From the NCBI GenBank assembly GCA_015680685.1, contig MNCI01018178.1:148926-212925 (forward strand): a DNA stretch of 64,000 nt. The letters run 5' to 3'. Every line of letters starts with the position of its first letter. The stretch's first letter is position 1. Positions 1 through 12,147 of this stretch are shown here, piece by piece. The stretch is from Gnetum montanum (taxonomy: Eukaryota > Streptophyta > Gnetopsida > Gnetales > Gnetaceae). The translations under genes were made by a program, and so were the position numbers. The notes beneath the pieces are model-generated. The model ran no database searches. It saw nothing but the letters and a program-made list of their open reading frames with translations, and was not told the origin of the DNA.

Positions 1-472
1 ACTTCTGAAATGGCTTTGGTAGAGAAATCTACAAAAACATTACCAATATCAATTGTGGTTCCTTCTTCTTTATTATGCCAAAATTTGTACATCTATCCCA
101 AGTACCAGGCACCACTTTCAAAGAGGATAGGCCATAATGGGGTTCCTTTGAGTTGGTCCCTAATTGCTTTAGGAGTGAAATCAGTGAAAGATCCAAAGTT
201 GAGTTCCACGATCATGGTTGTTGACATGGACCTTTTGTGGATTGTCTAAACACATTCTGGGGACAACGTGTGATGTTGTCCTTATTCAGGTGCTTCAACA
301 GCTCCTCTTTTAGCCTATCCCAATTACATGGTAACATGAGGCTCTTGATGGATGCTGAATGATTATGCTCTTGTTTTGTATGTTCCTCAGGATATGCCTA
401 GCCTTTGCCTCTCCTTAGTCATTTGGATGCACCTTGAGGAGGTCCTCCTTACTGTCCATGTTTAGGGGCCAT
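1..472 (-). pseudogene. Element A second ORF (ORF2), N-terminal part
   Basis: The start ATG is at 472-470, just after a TTGTAG that could be a splice acceptor. The first residues (MAPKHGQ) align with the ORF2 start of element B at about 49052. Further down, the FWHNKEEGT stretch aligns with FWHDKEKGT in B. In-frame stops after residue 7 and near residue 19 sit where B also has stops or glutamine/arginine, so this copy is dead. The reading runs off position 1. The function is unknown. In B the complete protein has an N-terminal folded-looking region and a coiled-coil C-terminus. Confidence 0.6.
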
Positions 473-2300
473 CTACAATCACACGGGGCCAACTATTAGT
501 AAGGTTATTTACAAAATGTGACTTATACCCTTATTTCATGCCTCTAATGAATCATTTTTGTCTTGTGTGATCCAGAGTTATGAAATTTTATGAAAATGTC
601 CCCTAAACGTTTTGATATTAGGCCCAATTTGATTAGGTGATGCCAAAAATTGATTCTCATGGTATGAGTGAAGAGAGAAAATTGATTTGGCAATGTGTTT
701 AGCAGTTTTTACAGTCATTTACCCTTTATGATATCCTTTGGGTGATGATAAATTTTGGAAAATTATGCGCCCTTCCCCCATGACTAACCTAAACACTCTG
801 GGTATAGATAGGTTCAATTGGAATGGGAATTGGAGCGTTAACGAGCAACGTATGAATGTTTGAATGATAGGTGCAAAAGTGAGCAAGTTCATGGAAGAAA
901 ATTTGAACAACTCCCCTCGCATGAATAGTGTAAAATGATGTTGATGTGCATAGGGAGTGGTCCATATATATAGGGTTGATGGATGCGATATCACATACCC
1001 GATAGCGTGGACCCGATATTGCATCCAGGGTAACATTGAATAGATTGAGAGCACAAAAAGTAAAATGGGGTAGAATCTGATAATGAAATGCATGAATAGA
1101 ATGAGGAAAAAGGGCATGTTATGGTGCATAGGAATGTTGGAAGTAAAAGGATGATAATGGAAAGAATAAATTTGGCAATGTAGTACATGAAAGGTATAAA
1201 ATGATGTGGTGGTGATGTGCAATGAGTGTAAATTACAAAGGTTATGCAAGTGGGTCCTCCCTAAAGCAGGTTCCTACCTATGATGCCCTTACATAACTAC
1301 CTTGAAAATGTCCATAAGTACTAGAAGGGTAAAATGTAATCCACACCAATTGCACAAAACACACACATGTAGATACCACCGTGATGTGATATGAATTCAA
1401 TGCTACACAAGACACGAGTCACAAATACATGAATAGTGAGATGAGGTAAATTGTGGCAGGGATTGCACACATTGGGACATGAGGTAACTAACCCAGGGCA
1501 CAATGAATCTTGAGTGTAGGGTGTGAGTAATGTGCTATTAGCCTATTGCTCCAAAATCAAGAGCAAGTCCATTCCTTCAATTAGTGACATCGCATCGTTT
1601 CATCCAATGATGGACAACCATAAGAGCATCATGATAACAAGGTGTATGATCACTTAGCATTTTGTTCAAGGTAGGAGTGATTTGAAATTTCTTTGTGGCA
1701 CATTTGTTTTTGTTTAGCTACTTTGGCACACTTTTTCTCTTCTTTCTTTTTTTTGTTTTTTTTATGCATAATCCAAAGAAGCCACCTACCTTCAGGCATG
1801 GGTGCATGTCTTTCTAGTGGAACCCCCTAGAATAACATTGGGTTTCTTGATTAAGTGCCTTTATTACTCTTACTCCCATTGTCATTAGATCTACAAGGAT
1901 CTTAGTACAACCAAGCTGCATGATAGCACCTACAGATGTTACCAAGGAATATCCACAAGTCCCCTTGATGTCACACCCTGGTTATTCCTTCTTAGTCCAT
2001 CATTCTTCATTTTGGGCATAATGAGCACAAAATTACTTTTAAGTTTTCATGATAACAAAAATATCATCGTACCCAGAGTAGAACCTCTTATTAATAGAAT
2101 GGGTGGATGTGATGGCTTGCTGTCCAAGTAATTAGTCATTGGAGACTTGATAGCATAGAACAACACCTCAACCAACGAGTCACATGAGTGTTTTATTCAT
2201 ATATGAGATTACCCATAAAAAGATAAAAAGATAAAACAACAAATTGAAAGATGAAAAACTATAAAAAAAATTATACAATTGAAGAAAAGGAAAAAAATTT
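473..2300. other. Non-coding spacer of element A between gag tail and ORF2
   Basis: No protein-like reading is found apart from short shadows. The stretch aligns patchily with 49053-51090 of element B and holds the internal promoter-like block (955-1025) and a T-rich run at about 1735-1765. It is probably the 5' leader of ORF2 plus inter-ORF sequence. Confidence 0.5.
955..1025 (-). promoter_or_regulatory. Internal promoter-like block of element A (TATA plus phased GATATC motifs)
   Basis: A TATATATA run (964-971) is preceded on the minus strand by GATATC at 987, GATAGC at 1001 and GATATT at 1015, each exactly 14 bp apart. The same motif-plus-TATA arrangement forms the U3 promoter region of the B and C LTRs. 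The block lies about 490 bp upstream of the ORF2 start at 472. A promoter role is inferred. Confidence 0.5.
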
Positions 2301-3060
2301 ATTAATTCTACTTGATAGAATGGAGGATATCCCCCATAACTAAAATTTTGATCATGGCAAGAATTAATAAATGGAAGGTTTGGATCTTTGCATTTTGGAA
2401 ATATTGGAACCCGATCATATCCAAACCATTGGGTGTCTTTGGATGTGATGGTTGGAATGTACCTAAATTAGGGTTCACACACTTGATTAAAGTTAACATA
2501 GTGGGGCAAGTTATAAGATGTGGTTAATTGATAAGGAGTTGACCTACTATGGCACCCGTGACAGTAAGATGGTATGCAAGGATTAATATGTCTCCCTACG
2601 TGGCTATATTCATTGAGCTGCATGGTAGTTGAAGTGTTGATCGGTGGCCTAGAGAGAGTAATAAGAGGCATTGAGTTTGAGGAGGTAGATGCATCATAGC
2701 ATTGAACTTGTGCTGAGTTGGAGGATGCAATGGTTTCAGAACTATGATGTCTCTTTCTATGGTCCTACCTAAAGAAAGGATGCTTTTGAAATTGTGGAGG
2801 GTTCCCACTACTGTTGACAGTATCAGCACAAGTAATGTTCATGGGTTGATGTTGTGGTGCAAAACCTTCTAGCACAACTGTTCGCGATGTAGAAGGAGAT
2901 GAATGATGAGAATATTGAGTGCAAATAGAAGTGTAAGAAACATGAGGTGGTGATTTTGTTGGAGAGGACATGGGTTGATAGTACTCAAGAGAATGATAAT
3001 GATGTGGTGAAATAGAGGATGTTGACCCAGTCGAGGAAAATAGATGCTAAACATAATAAG
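2300..3060 (-). pseudogene. Element A gag C-terminal tail (Pro/Ser/Gln/His-rich)
   Basis: The MSSPTKSPPHVSYT segment (2971 downward) and the later IKCVNPNLG region match 51749-51564 and 51277-51080 of element B. The tail is rich in Pro, Ser, His and Gln, as in many Gag C-termini. I see no CCHC zinc knuckle in either copy. Frames are broken by stops and frameshifts. Confidence 0.5.
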
Positions 3061-4627
3061 CGCTTGGGTTCAGATGATAGGAAGGGTGTGACTAGTCTGA
3101 CGGTGGCCTCCCCCATGATTGTGGTTTTTGCCACTACAATTGAACCTAGTATTTCTGTATGACATCGAGATGTAACATTCCTTCCCAATGCTTATGTAAA
3201 TGTGACAAGATTGGACATTAGCCTTTGGGGTGATTGTACAGGAAAATATTACATTGAGATTGGTAGTTGAGTTCTTATCCTTATTCTCTTCAACCCTTCT
3301 TTCCGATTGTCTAGTGGTGTTCTATCCTATTTTTTGGTTTGTCATGGTTATTCCTCTAATAATGTTGGCATATTCTCCACATATTTCATGTACCCAATCC
3401 ATCATCTTATTGATCTTTGCTTCAATTTCATCTAGTGATTGTAGGATTGGCAAAGATGATTCCACCTCTTTAAAGTGAGTTTATTTCTCCTCTTCATGAT
3501 CATGGATCCTTGCTAAGTGGAGATTTTGGTCTCATTAATAACTTTCAACATTATGCCATTTAGCTATTTCTCCTTCTTCTTTTGCTACTCATTGGATAAG
3601 CTCTTGGAGTTGGTGGGTCCATAGCTCATATAGTCAACATGGGGCATACATCCTTAGGGTCTCCCTTGTTTCATTATGGAGCCTATCCATGACGTGGTAC
3701 ATTAGCCTTTCCTCAGAGAATCCATGACCTAAGAAATTATTTAATAAAGAATAGTATCTTTCTAAGGCCATGTCCAAGGGTTCATGCTACCCCTATTTCC
3801 ATTCTTGGATTTGTCTCCTAAAGGCTGAAACTCTTACATAGGTTTGATATCTTTCATTGAAGAGTTCTACCATTGTCAACCAACATCGAATTAATTGTAG
3901 TCTTAAGGACCTATACCATACTTTTGCTTGGCCAAAGAGTGTCTTAGAAAAGAGCTTAATTTTTCCATCCATTATCAATATTGTTCCATACATAGGCATT
4001 GTAGAAGGCTTGTAAATGATGTTGCAGATCTAAATCATAGCCTCCTGAAAACTTGGGAAAGTTATTTAAATCAAGCCTAGGTAGATGGCTTTCTTTGCGA
4101 TGCCTACGGGATATTCGAATAGCCTCTTGTATATGAATTAGGCTCTTAGTGGCCAGCAGGGGTTCATCGTCAATAGGTAGGTCATGAATTTGCAAGCTGG
4201 GATGATGTTGTCTTCATTCATGTTGGCGTTTCTAACTTTGCCCGTGGGTTCAATTTTTATTTCTATGTCGACCCATTAAAAGATGATCATCTGTGTCCCG
4301 ACTTGATGTTGAAGGGATAGAGGAAGAGAAAGAACTAGAAGAATTGTCATGAGTCTCCCAATCATCCCTAGATAGATTCTTGTTAACTATTGAGAAGGTC
4401 CTAGGCCTTATGGACCCCCTCATTCTATGGGATGTCCCATCCTTACTAGAGATGCTAGAGTTGGTTGACAAGAGTCTGTGAGTACTGTTGAGTTTCTCAT
4501 GATCATAGGAGACCCATGCATAGGATTGGGTACTCCTAACTTCATCTTCATCATCATATATTTTTTTGGTTCTCCAATGAATTACCTCACTAATTGTTGT
4601 GTTGTCGTAGTCTTGTGAGAGAGACAT
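3060..4627 (-). pseudogene. Element A Gag, frameshifted
   Basis: The start at 4627 reads MSLSQDYDN and matches the B Gag start at 53468 (MKMSLSQYSDN). After an acidic/serine-rich N-terminus comes a capsid-like core: LPRLDLNNFPKFSGGYDLD (4100-4040) and then, in another frame, TLFGQAKVWYRSLRLQL and LFNERYQTYVRVSAF (3960-3815). This is the A-x-x-W-Y-R-S-L pattern of the retrotransposon Gag family. The two halves are split by a frameshift near 4000, and stops follow after about 3790. Gag would package element RNA, but this copy cannot make full-length protein. Confidence 0.75.
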
Positions 4628-4737
4628 TGTTGTGAACTTGTGTGTGACTGGTTTGCAATTACTTCTTTCTAAAAGATATATCGTGAATACTTTGTTACAA
4701 TAATCTTGTATGATATAACTAATCTAACTAACTAGCA

Positions 4738-4759
4738 TCGTCCCCGGCAACGGTGCCAA
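4738..4759 (-). promoter_or_regulatory. Primer-binding site of element A (tRNA-Asp type)
   Basis: Read on the minus strand next to the LTR it is TTGGCACCGTTGCCGGGGA. From memory, the plant tRNA-Asp-type PBS is TGGCGCCGTTGCCGGGGA, so this copy has one difference. It directly follows the LTR end (CTCATCA), as a functional PBS would. Confidence 0.85.
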
Positions 4760-5641
4760 TGATGAGTAGCGAGGTACCCCTACACTCAACCATACAAATA
4801 TGAGCATTCATGCACGATTTGGTCGAACTACGTGGATGGGCTAGTTGTGGTATCTAGATCGTTACACGTTGATTGCAGTTCACTATCTTCCCACCTGGAC
4901 TAGTATCTACTTTATCACATATGGTTTAGTTTAGAGTGAGGTGTATGATGTGGGATAGAGGCAATGGAAAATAATTTTTTTTTTAGCTAAGAGGGAGTGG
5001 GAGAAGAGAATCTAAGCTAGCCTAAGTGCGATAAGCATCTGTCCTTAATCATTCATATACATCTTGGACCTCATGTACTAGTTCTAGGCTTACCAAGTGT
5101 ATATTACTTGAGTGCTTCTAGATACGCTACTAGGTTACCAAGTAGTTACACTTGAATGTTCGTGATTAAGTCGTACTCATTCCACATTTAACAACAAGAA
5201 TAGTAAATGATGGTAAAGAAATATTAACTAATAAAATAATAAATAATTATAAAAATTAAAAATAACAATTAAATAATTAAAACTAAGTGAATGCTGCAAT
5301 GGTGGAGTAATCTCAATCTTTATTGTTGATCATGTGCATGTCCAAGTATGTCACACTTGAATAAAGGTTCTGTACAATTACAAACATCACACTGCGGGCA
5401 TACACTTGGGAAAATAGTCTAACTCCTACAGAAACAAACTGTAAGATCTTCACTACAACTTGAACATAAGATGCCTAAATGTGGTGGGTGCATGCATATT
5501 TATAGCAGAAAATGAACTCTGCATTGATGAGGCCACGTCAATGCGTGGAAAGATGCATCGATGGGGTCACGTTGACGCGGCCACGTTGACAGGGCTTTGT
5601 CAATGCGGCCCAGTAAATGCTATCCACTGGATACTTCATCA
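4760..5641 (-). repeat. 5' LTR of element A
   Basis: It starts TGATGAGTAGCGAGG and ends ATACTTCATCA on the plus strand, with TG...CA termini. Its end nearest the PBS matches LTRs at 6845, 45237, 53597 and (reversed) 10105. A minus-strand TATAAATAT box lies at about 5496-5505. The U3 part (5520-5635) carries repeated GCATTGATG/CGTTGACG/GTCAATGC motifs where the B and C LTRs carry GATATC motifs. Confidence 0.85.
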
Positions 5642-6844
5642 AAAATAACAAAAAAAGGTTCAACACCACAACATCAATGAAAGAATGCCACCTGTGCTGT
5701 GAACATACATGAAAATGATAATGCTAGTAGATCTCAACCACAACCTTGGAAATGTCCTTTCTTTAGTGTAGTTTCCATGCACAAGCATAAAACTTATAGA
5801 TCTACTAGATCATTAAAACCAACACAAGGAAAATCTAGTGCAACACCCTTTCTTGCTAGAACAATGTCTTTTAATCATATGCAAAAGCCAACAACCATCA
5901 CCACTCTAACACAAGACATAAAATATAAACCTATCATTTTGTAGGAACAGAAACCTCCATGCATCACTACTAATAATAATGGGTGTAGTTGTGGGTCAAA
6001 GGGTCAAAATATTAACACAACCCCTATACTGACTTAGCATCAAATTTAGAAACAAGTGTGTAAGCAAAAGCTAGTTTATGCAATTTCCACTAAACTAGAA
6101 GATACCCAGTGGCTTGGAAATAAGAGTGCAAAATCATTTAGAAGATGCATGAAACCAACCAATCCACTTATTAGCTCTTGTCCCACCTTTACAATTAGTC
6201 ATGGGGGAGATTCCCCATCCTAAATCAAGAACCAATAAGTGATTTCTACCTTTTTTGTTTTACAATTTTTTATCATTTTCCTATTTGTTCCAAAATTTTC
6301 TGACTCTTCATATATTTTTCATTTTTTAATATTTTTCTTTTATTTATATTTTTCTCTTTTTTGAGTCATTTTCTTTATTTTTTATGGATGTATTTTATGT
6401 TTTTATCAATAATATGGCTAGTTATGATGTAGAAGTCAATGCTATGTGTTGTGTTTTTGTGCTATGCTATTAAGATGATTAGGTAAGTAATTGTGTAAAG
6501 TAGTGAGACCACCTCATCCATCCCTCCAGTTCTCTAAATAAAAAGGTATTTTGTCATGAAAGAAATTTGGTTCTTCTTTCATGAAACTATCATTCATCAA
6601 TGATCATTATACCTTGAAGAAAGAGGGAACAACTAAGTGGGAGTGGCAAAGGGTGTGACCTCAAGGGAACTTGTTGGCTTCTCTTCTTGATTTCCTTCAT
6701 GTGGTTTGTGAATCCTCTTATAACGTATCATCACTTTTTCATTGGCCAATAAAAAGGAAGCTATGTCTTTGCATGGTGTGGTTCCCATTTCAAAAATTCT
6801 TAAAATTCAGAAAAAAAGAGAAAGAGAAAAAAAGGAATTCAAAC
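5642..6844. other. Intergenic stretch, no gene seen
   Basis: AT-rich sequence with a T-rich block at about 6240-6370 and purine-rich runs at 6811-6835. No reading frame resembles a known protein and no repeat boundary is obvious. Confidence 0.5.
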
Positions 6845-7755
6845 TTATGAGTGGCGAGGTACCCCTACACTCAACCATACAAATACAAGCGTTACACGTG
6901 TGATCCGGTTGAACTCTACAGAATAAGTGCCTACAGGCCTCATGGAATACTTAAGGTTAATTATTCATTGTCTTCCCAGACTTACTTGTATTTTTCACGG
7001 TTGTATGGTTAAGTAAGTCTGAGGTATATGATTTTTATGTCCTTTCAGTTTTATCTCCTATTCTAACAAGGTAAATAGTTGAAGAGACTAATTAACTAAC
7101 TTTAACTAACTAACTAAGTCTTAATTAACCTAGCATCAGCATCCGTTCCCACTTACCGTTCACACCCTGAGCCGATGCAACCTTGGCTACCAAACGCTAG
7201 TCGTTGCTGGGATCACCAAGTGTAACACATGTGCTCGAAGTGGTCGTACTGAGGCACTTAACTAGGAGAGAAGGGTTGAGAGAGATTTAATGACTAATAA
7301 AGCATTTAAACGGTAAATAGTAAATAACAGTAAATAAAATCCTATTTAGCCTATTCCATGCATTGCAAGGTTTATCCAAGAAGTTCATCTTTATTGCCGT
7401 ACACAAACATGTGTTCAGGTACAATATTTTCTCAAATAAAGATCCATTCACTTTGGAGCTCCTACTGTGGGCACATGGAAAATATTCTATCTCTAGAGGG
7501 ATCAAACTACCAGAGTTTCGCTACGGTCTAGGCCTAGAATTGGGAAACAAGGGAGAGCCGCCTCTTATTTATAGATTTGATGGTGCACTGCGATATCGCG
7601 TACGTGATATCACAGGGGAAGACACGATATCACGTACGTGATATCACGGGGGATGTGATATCGTGGTGGACGCGATATCGCGGGGGATGCGATATCGTGG
7701 TGGAAGCGATATCGCGTACACGATATCGCGGCCCATGCGATATCGCGTCCCATCA
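6845..7755 (-). repeat. Solo LTR C, same superfamily as the A/B LTRs
   Basis: It begins TTATGAGTGGCGAGGTACCC, the LTR terminus with TG changed to TT, and ends CCCATCA. No PBS lies on its left and no polypurine tract on its right, so it is a solo LTR. A minus-strand TATA box lies at 7566-7574, next to the GATATC array. The flanks CAAAC and CGAAA do not form a clean target duplication. Confidence 0.7.
7588..7748 (-). promoter_or_regulatory. Phased GATATC palindrome array in U3 of LTR C
   Basis: Ten perfect GATATC hexamers start at 7592, 7606, 7626, 7640, 7657, 7674, 7691, 7708, 7722 and 7739, so the spacings are only 14, 17 or 20 bp. Most are extended to CGATATCG or GTGATATCAC. The array lies just upstream of the TATA box in LTR orientation, the place of a U3 enhancer. 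Which factor would bind is unknown. Confidence 0.7.
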
Positions 7756-9100
7756 CGAAAAAAATCCCTTAGATATAATAATTGGCTATAAGCACTGGTT
7801 ATGAGGCTAGAAAGATGTGTCACCCATGTTTAAAGGTGCTCCTCTAATTAAGGCCCTTCCTTCCTTCTTCTCTTTTCTTTTATTTTTGGAGTGATGATCA
7901 TTCTTTGTGGTGGCTGTGAACTCATGGTGGTTGGTAGGAATAAACACATCAATGCGAGGTCACTGTTAATGGTATGAACTTGGATGGATAGGTATGATGA
8001 TCATTTTAATCACATTTGACATAAGAACCTATTGCAGACATGGTTAAGTACCTTACATTCCTATCTTTGTAATCCATTCTCATCCCATTATTCACCCAAC
8101 CATTGCATACAATTATGAGCATTTTGGTTTTATGTAGTATAGTGCAACATCCCAACCAAGGTAGTTGCGTGTTATTTGAAACAAAGACATGATCTACATT
8201 TAACTTCTAACATGTCCACGGACATCTTTAGAAGTGGTTATGCAAGGGCATTATGGCAGGAGCTTGCTATGGAGAGGATTCAGTTGCATAACTTTTGTTG
8301 ATCATGGCTTTGAACTAACCTTCACATCTTCCAAAAAATTAGTGAAAATTTCTTCAAATTTTTCCTACTTCTTTATCTCAATATCCTTCAACTTCCAAAA
8401 ACTTTCTTGGCCATCTTTTGCATTGGACCTTTGATTTTAATTATTTGAAAACTTGTGCACTTATGAAGTTACACTTATTAGTTATGGGGGCTAGGGATGC
8501 CTACTTTGAAATTTTTCTAAAATACTATTTTCAAACATTGTGATAACTAATAGTAATTGACCAAAATAAGGTGAACAACTTCATGATTTAAGTTGCCTCA
8601 TAGCCTTGGGCATAGTACGCTGTCATTACCTTATGCTTAAATGCAAACTAAGACATCCAAAAAGGGTTAATCATTAAAAATTTATCAAATCTAATGTTGA
8701 TCCCTTGTTGACTGTAGGTGATGCTAAAAGGGACACCTAAGGAAGACAATCTTTTGCCAAGCATAAAAATGAAGCTAAGAGAGGGATAATGGAGGATATG
8801 CCCATGGACAAATAGTAGCACATACAGGATAATGGCTCAAACATCACATGATTGCTAGATCTATGGGATGGTGGGAAGAAATTTTAGTCCATCCTTCAAG
8901 AACATTTTGCATAACTAGAGAAGCATCAACATAACAATCAAGGTTTGAAGTCTAACAACACTAGTAACAATAAGAAGAATCATCTTTAGTGAATTTTTCA
9001 AGACCTCTACCAATTTTGTAATCTTCAATGTCTATCCAAGCATTTTGTCACTTTGTCATTTTGTTTGCATCCACTTGAATAAAATTTTGTAATGTTGCAC
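7756..9100. other. Stretch with no recognisable gene, possibly decayed body of the element ending in LTR D
   Basis: LTR D follows in plus orientation, so its body would lie here. The readings are short and heavily interrupted and I could not align them to gag or ORF2. Confidence 0.35.
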
Positions 9101-10105
9101 TTAGAGTCAGTCAGTAGTTAGTTAGTCAATAATCCCATACCTTAATATTTTTTAACGAACCTATTCCTTATTTTGTTCACTTGAGGACAACTGTTTACTC
9201 AGTTGTTTTGGTATGATGAAGCATTGGTTAGCTGCATTGATGGGATCACATTGATGTAGCTACCTCAACGTAGCTGCATTGATGCAATCCCATTGACGTG
9301 TAGGATGATGCATTGACATGTATGCATCGATGCAATGTGTGTTTTCACCTATAAATACATGTGCTCCTGCTATGTATTTGGCATTCTTTTATCAATAGAG
9401 TAGCTAAACTCTTGCAATTTTATTTTGTAATCTTGAGAATAGTTAGTAAGTGCCCATAGTATGGATCTGAGTTAGTTGTACGACATCTTATTCGAGTGGC
9501 AATGTACCTAGAAAAATTCCATGAATGGTAATAAGACTGAGATTGATTCTTATTTATTAGAGCACTTTGACTTAGATTAGATTTACTTTTAATGTAATTT
9601 ATATTTCATGTACTTAGTTAATAGTTATGTTTCTACGCATATTAATGAATTGGTGGAATGAGCACGATCAATCTCGAGTGTAAGCACGTATTCGCTTGGT
9701 AACCCCAACAATGTCATTACTTAGTTTTCCTAGTAGCATAATGCTTGGTAATCCTAGTAGTGGATATGTGAGTTTAGGATGTGTACAATAAGCTAGGAAT
9801 GGACACTCATCACCTATAGGCTAGCTTAGACTTTACTTTCCATTGTTAATTAGATTAGATAATTAATTTCTCTATTATCGTTAGGAGTAGAATAAGGCCA
9901 AAACAAAATCAACCATCATATGCCTCACTTTGGACTAAACCAAATGTGAAAATGCTACACTAGTCCAAGTGGGAAGATAGCAAACTGTGATCAATGCTTA
10001 ATGATTTAGATGCACAACTAGTCCCATCAATGGAATTTGATCAGATTGTGTGTGAATGCTTGTGATTTGTATGGTTGGGCATAGGGGGTACCCACTACTC
10101 ATCAA
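9101..10105 (+). repeat. LTR D with adjoining 3' internal end, plus orientation
   Basis: The LTR spans 9214-10105: it starts TGATGAAGC and ends CCCACTACTCATCA, the reverse complement of the A LTR start. A TATAAATA box lies at 9350-9357, after repeated CATTGATG/CATTGACG motifs of the A type. The preceding 100 bp contain AATAATCCCATACC and CACTTGAGGAC, matching the 3' internal ends beside 46111 and 63927. D is therefore a 3' LTR rather than a solo LTR. Confidence 0.7.
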
Positions 10106-12147
10106 TATATATATATATATATATAATAAGGAAGATTCATTACTTACACAAATCCAATCATTTTCAATTTGAAGTATGCGCTCACGATCCAACAGGTGTC
10201 GAGCTAAGAAGTAGCACTTTCCAATTTTCCTAAGATTTGTTCAATATTCCTATTGACCTCTAAAACATCATCAATCATTAGGGATAGCATGAAAAGTCGA
10301 TAACTGACCAGTCTATACCAACTCATAATCACTTTTGAAGTCACAAGATTTGAACTCTCTTAAGTCATACAACTCCTTACAAAGAGAGTGCAAGTATTTT
10401 TTGCAATATGATCACTTAGATTACGAAGAAGAATAAGTTCCTCTATTGCAATAGTCACCATCTGTCCTAAGGAGTAGCATGAAACCCTTCATTGGAGTCA
10501 CTCACCTAGATTGCACTCAAGGAACATTTGGAGGTGGGGTGATAGTTCATTTAAAACTAGACTTACGTGGAGAATCCTTCTTCAACTCTTAGATAAAATA
10601 CCCTTGAACCAAGGACACCTACAATACAAAATGCAGCATAACATAAGAAAAAAATGGGATGTATTCAAAAACCATCTAAATCATTTCCTTTTTCTTTTTT
10701 CTTACTATTTAAAATATTTTGACTAGAACCTTGTTCTATGCATTGTTTCTAATAAAAAATTAGGAATAAAATAAATATATATAAAAACAACAACAACAAC
10801 AATAATGATATTGTATTATTCATGATAAAAACCTTATAACTAAGTTTTATTGATATCACATCATCCCTTCCTAGAGTTGTCTTCTTAGTACTTTTCCTTG
10901 GTTCGGTCTAGAGTCAAGAGTGCACTATCACATAAATAACATAAAGACAAATAATAAATAAATAAGAAAATTATAAAATAAAAATAAATTAAATTTTATA
11001 CCTCATCAGAACCCTCTAGATTACGGACCTATGTGAGAGTCTTTAAACCATTTTATCCTTGAAAAAAAGCTTAAAATTCATGAGACTTCATGTTAGGAAC
11101 AAAAGGATCTACCCCAATATGAAAAGCCAAAGTTGTTTGAATACTAGTAGGAGTAATTGTTAAACTTTCAAAAATAATTTTTTAAAAGGAAATTTCTAGG
11201 AAATGGTAAATATTACAACAATTCCTTATAATTTATTTACAAAAAGAATTTTTGAAAATAAGGGAAACTAGTAACTCAAACAATCTCGAATTTTTAAGGA
11301 ACTCAAAATCCTCACCATCTAACAAGCTATGAACTTGATGAGTGGCTTCAACAACATTATTTTGATGTAAAATAATGGAAATAGATGTAGAGATACCTAA
11401 TTTGAGATAAGAATATTGACTAGGATGCATTGCATGAGCCATGTTGTCTCTATGCCAAAAAATCTCCCTACTGTGTAAAAAAGGGTTGATTTGGGAAAAG
11501 AGTTCACTTTCATCCATTTATAGGAAAAGTTTGGAAACTCTAGTAATTGTTAAAGGTGTATCTAACTTGGAAAAATTTTAGTTATAATTTATGTTAACAT
11601 GTGGTTAATCATTAATTATTTTTAACTAATGATCGCCTTTCTTGATTTGTTGACTATTAGGTTTAATGAACTAGAGTTAGCATGAGCTGAACACATAGTA
11701 CATTCTGAGATGATTCCAATAGTACCAATTTCATCAAAATCCAACTTGTGTTTCTTGGTATCTATATAATTTATTAAAATTAATAAGTTTTAAGATAAAA
11801 AAAGTAGAAGTTAAATTTAATTTTTATTTCAAAAAAAATTGGATTATGAATTGAACCTAAGACTTTGTCTTTCCTAAGAATGATTTTTAAGGCTTGATTA
11901 CGTGACCACTAGGCCACTACAAAAATGTGAAGCTTTTTTATCATTTAAATAATAATAATTAAATTTTCTTAAATTTTTTTTTAAAATTTTAACTTTGCTA
12001 GCTAGCTGCTATTGAGTGGTACAGGCTTGCACCTTGGTTGCTCAGCATTGCAACTAGTAGTCATGGTTGGCCATAGGGGCGACCAAGCAAAATGTGGCCC
12101 AACACCCTATTGTGTAGCGGGGCCTTGATGCTCTATTGCGAGGCATT
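10106..12147. other. Intergenic stretch with microsatellites
   Basis: It holds an (AT)n run at about 10106-10124 and an (AAC)n run at about 10783-10801. A minus-strand 94-codon reading lies at 11233-11517 with no recognised family. Otherwise AT-rich, without protein-like frames. Confidence 0.5.
11233..11517 (-). CDS. Hypothetical 94-aa reading frame
   Basis: It begins MDESELFSQINPFLHSREIF and ends with a hydrophobic stretch (LLVSLIFKNSF). It is uninterrupted and starts with ATG, but has no recognised domain, no partner exon and no clear promoter. Length alone does not make it a gene in such AT-rich sequence; it may be chance or a piece of an old pseudogene. Confidence 0.15.
   Translation of the reverse strand: MDESELFSQINPFLHSREIFWHRDNMAHAMHPSQYSYLKLGISTSISIILHQNNVVEATHQVHSLLDGEDFEFLKNSRLFELLVSLIFKNSFCK

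Larger units (their letters stand above)
1..5641 (-). mobile_element. Element A: non-autonomous Ty3/gypsy-like LTR retrotransposon, cut by the left window edge
   Basis: In minus-strand order it has a 5' LTR (5641-4760), a tRNA-Asp-type PBS (4759-4738), a frameshifted gag (4627 to about 2300), a long spacer with an internal promoter-like block, and the start of a second ORF (472 to 1). The 3' LTR lies outside the window. Gag and the second ORF match element B at 45237-54463 in order and sequence. No RT, RNase H or integrase is recognisable, so mobilisation in trans is inferred. The tRNA-Asp-type PBS is known from Athila/Tat-group plant gypsy elements, but without pol the lineage stays open. 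Confidence 0.8.

Noticed and set aside
719-1249. 176-codon minus-strand reading in element A
   Set aside because: It covers the non-coding spacer and TATA/GATATC block, has low-complexity composition (His/Phe/Ile-rich), and is not kept in element B.
7588-7748. CRISPR-like array of regular short repeats
   Set aside because: The repeats are six-base palindromes with 8-14-bp linkers inside a plant LTR; there are no spacers of usual length and no cas genes.
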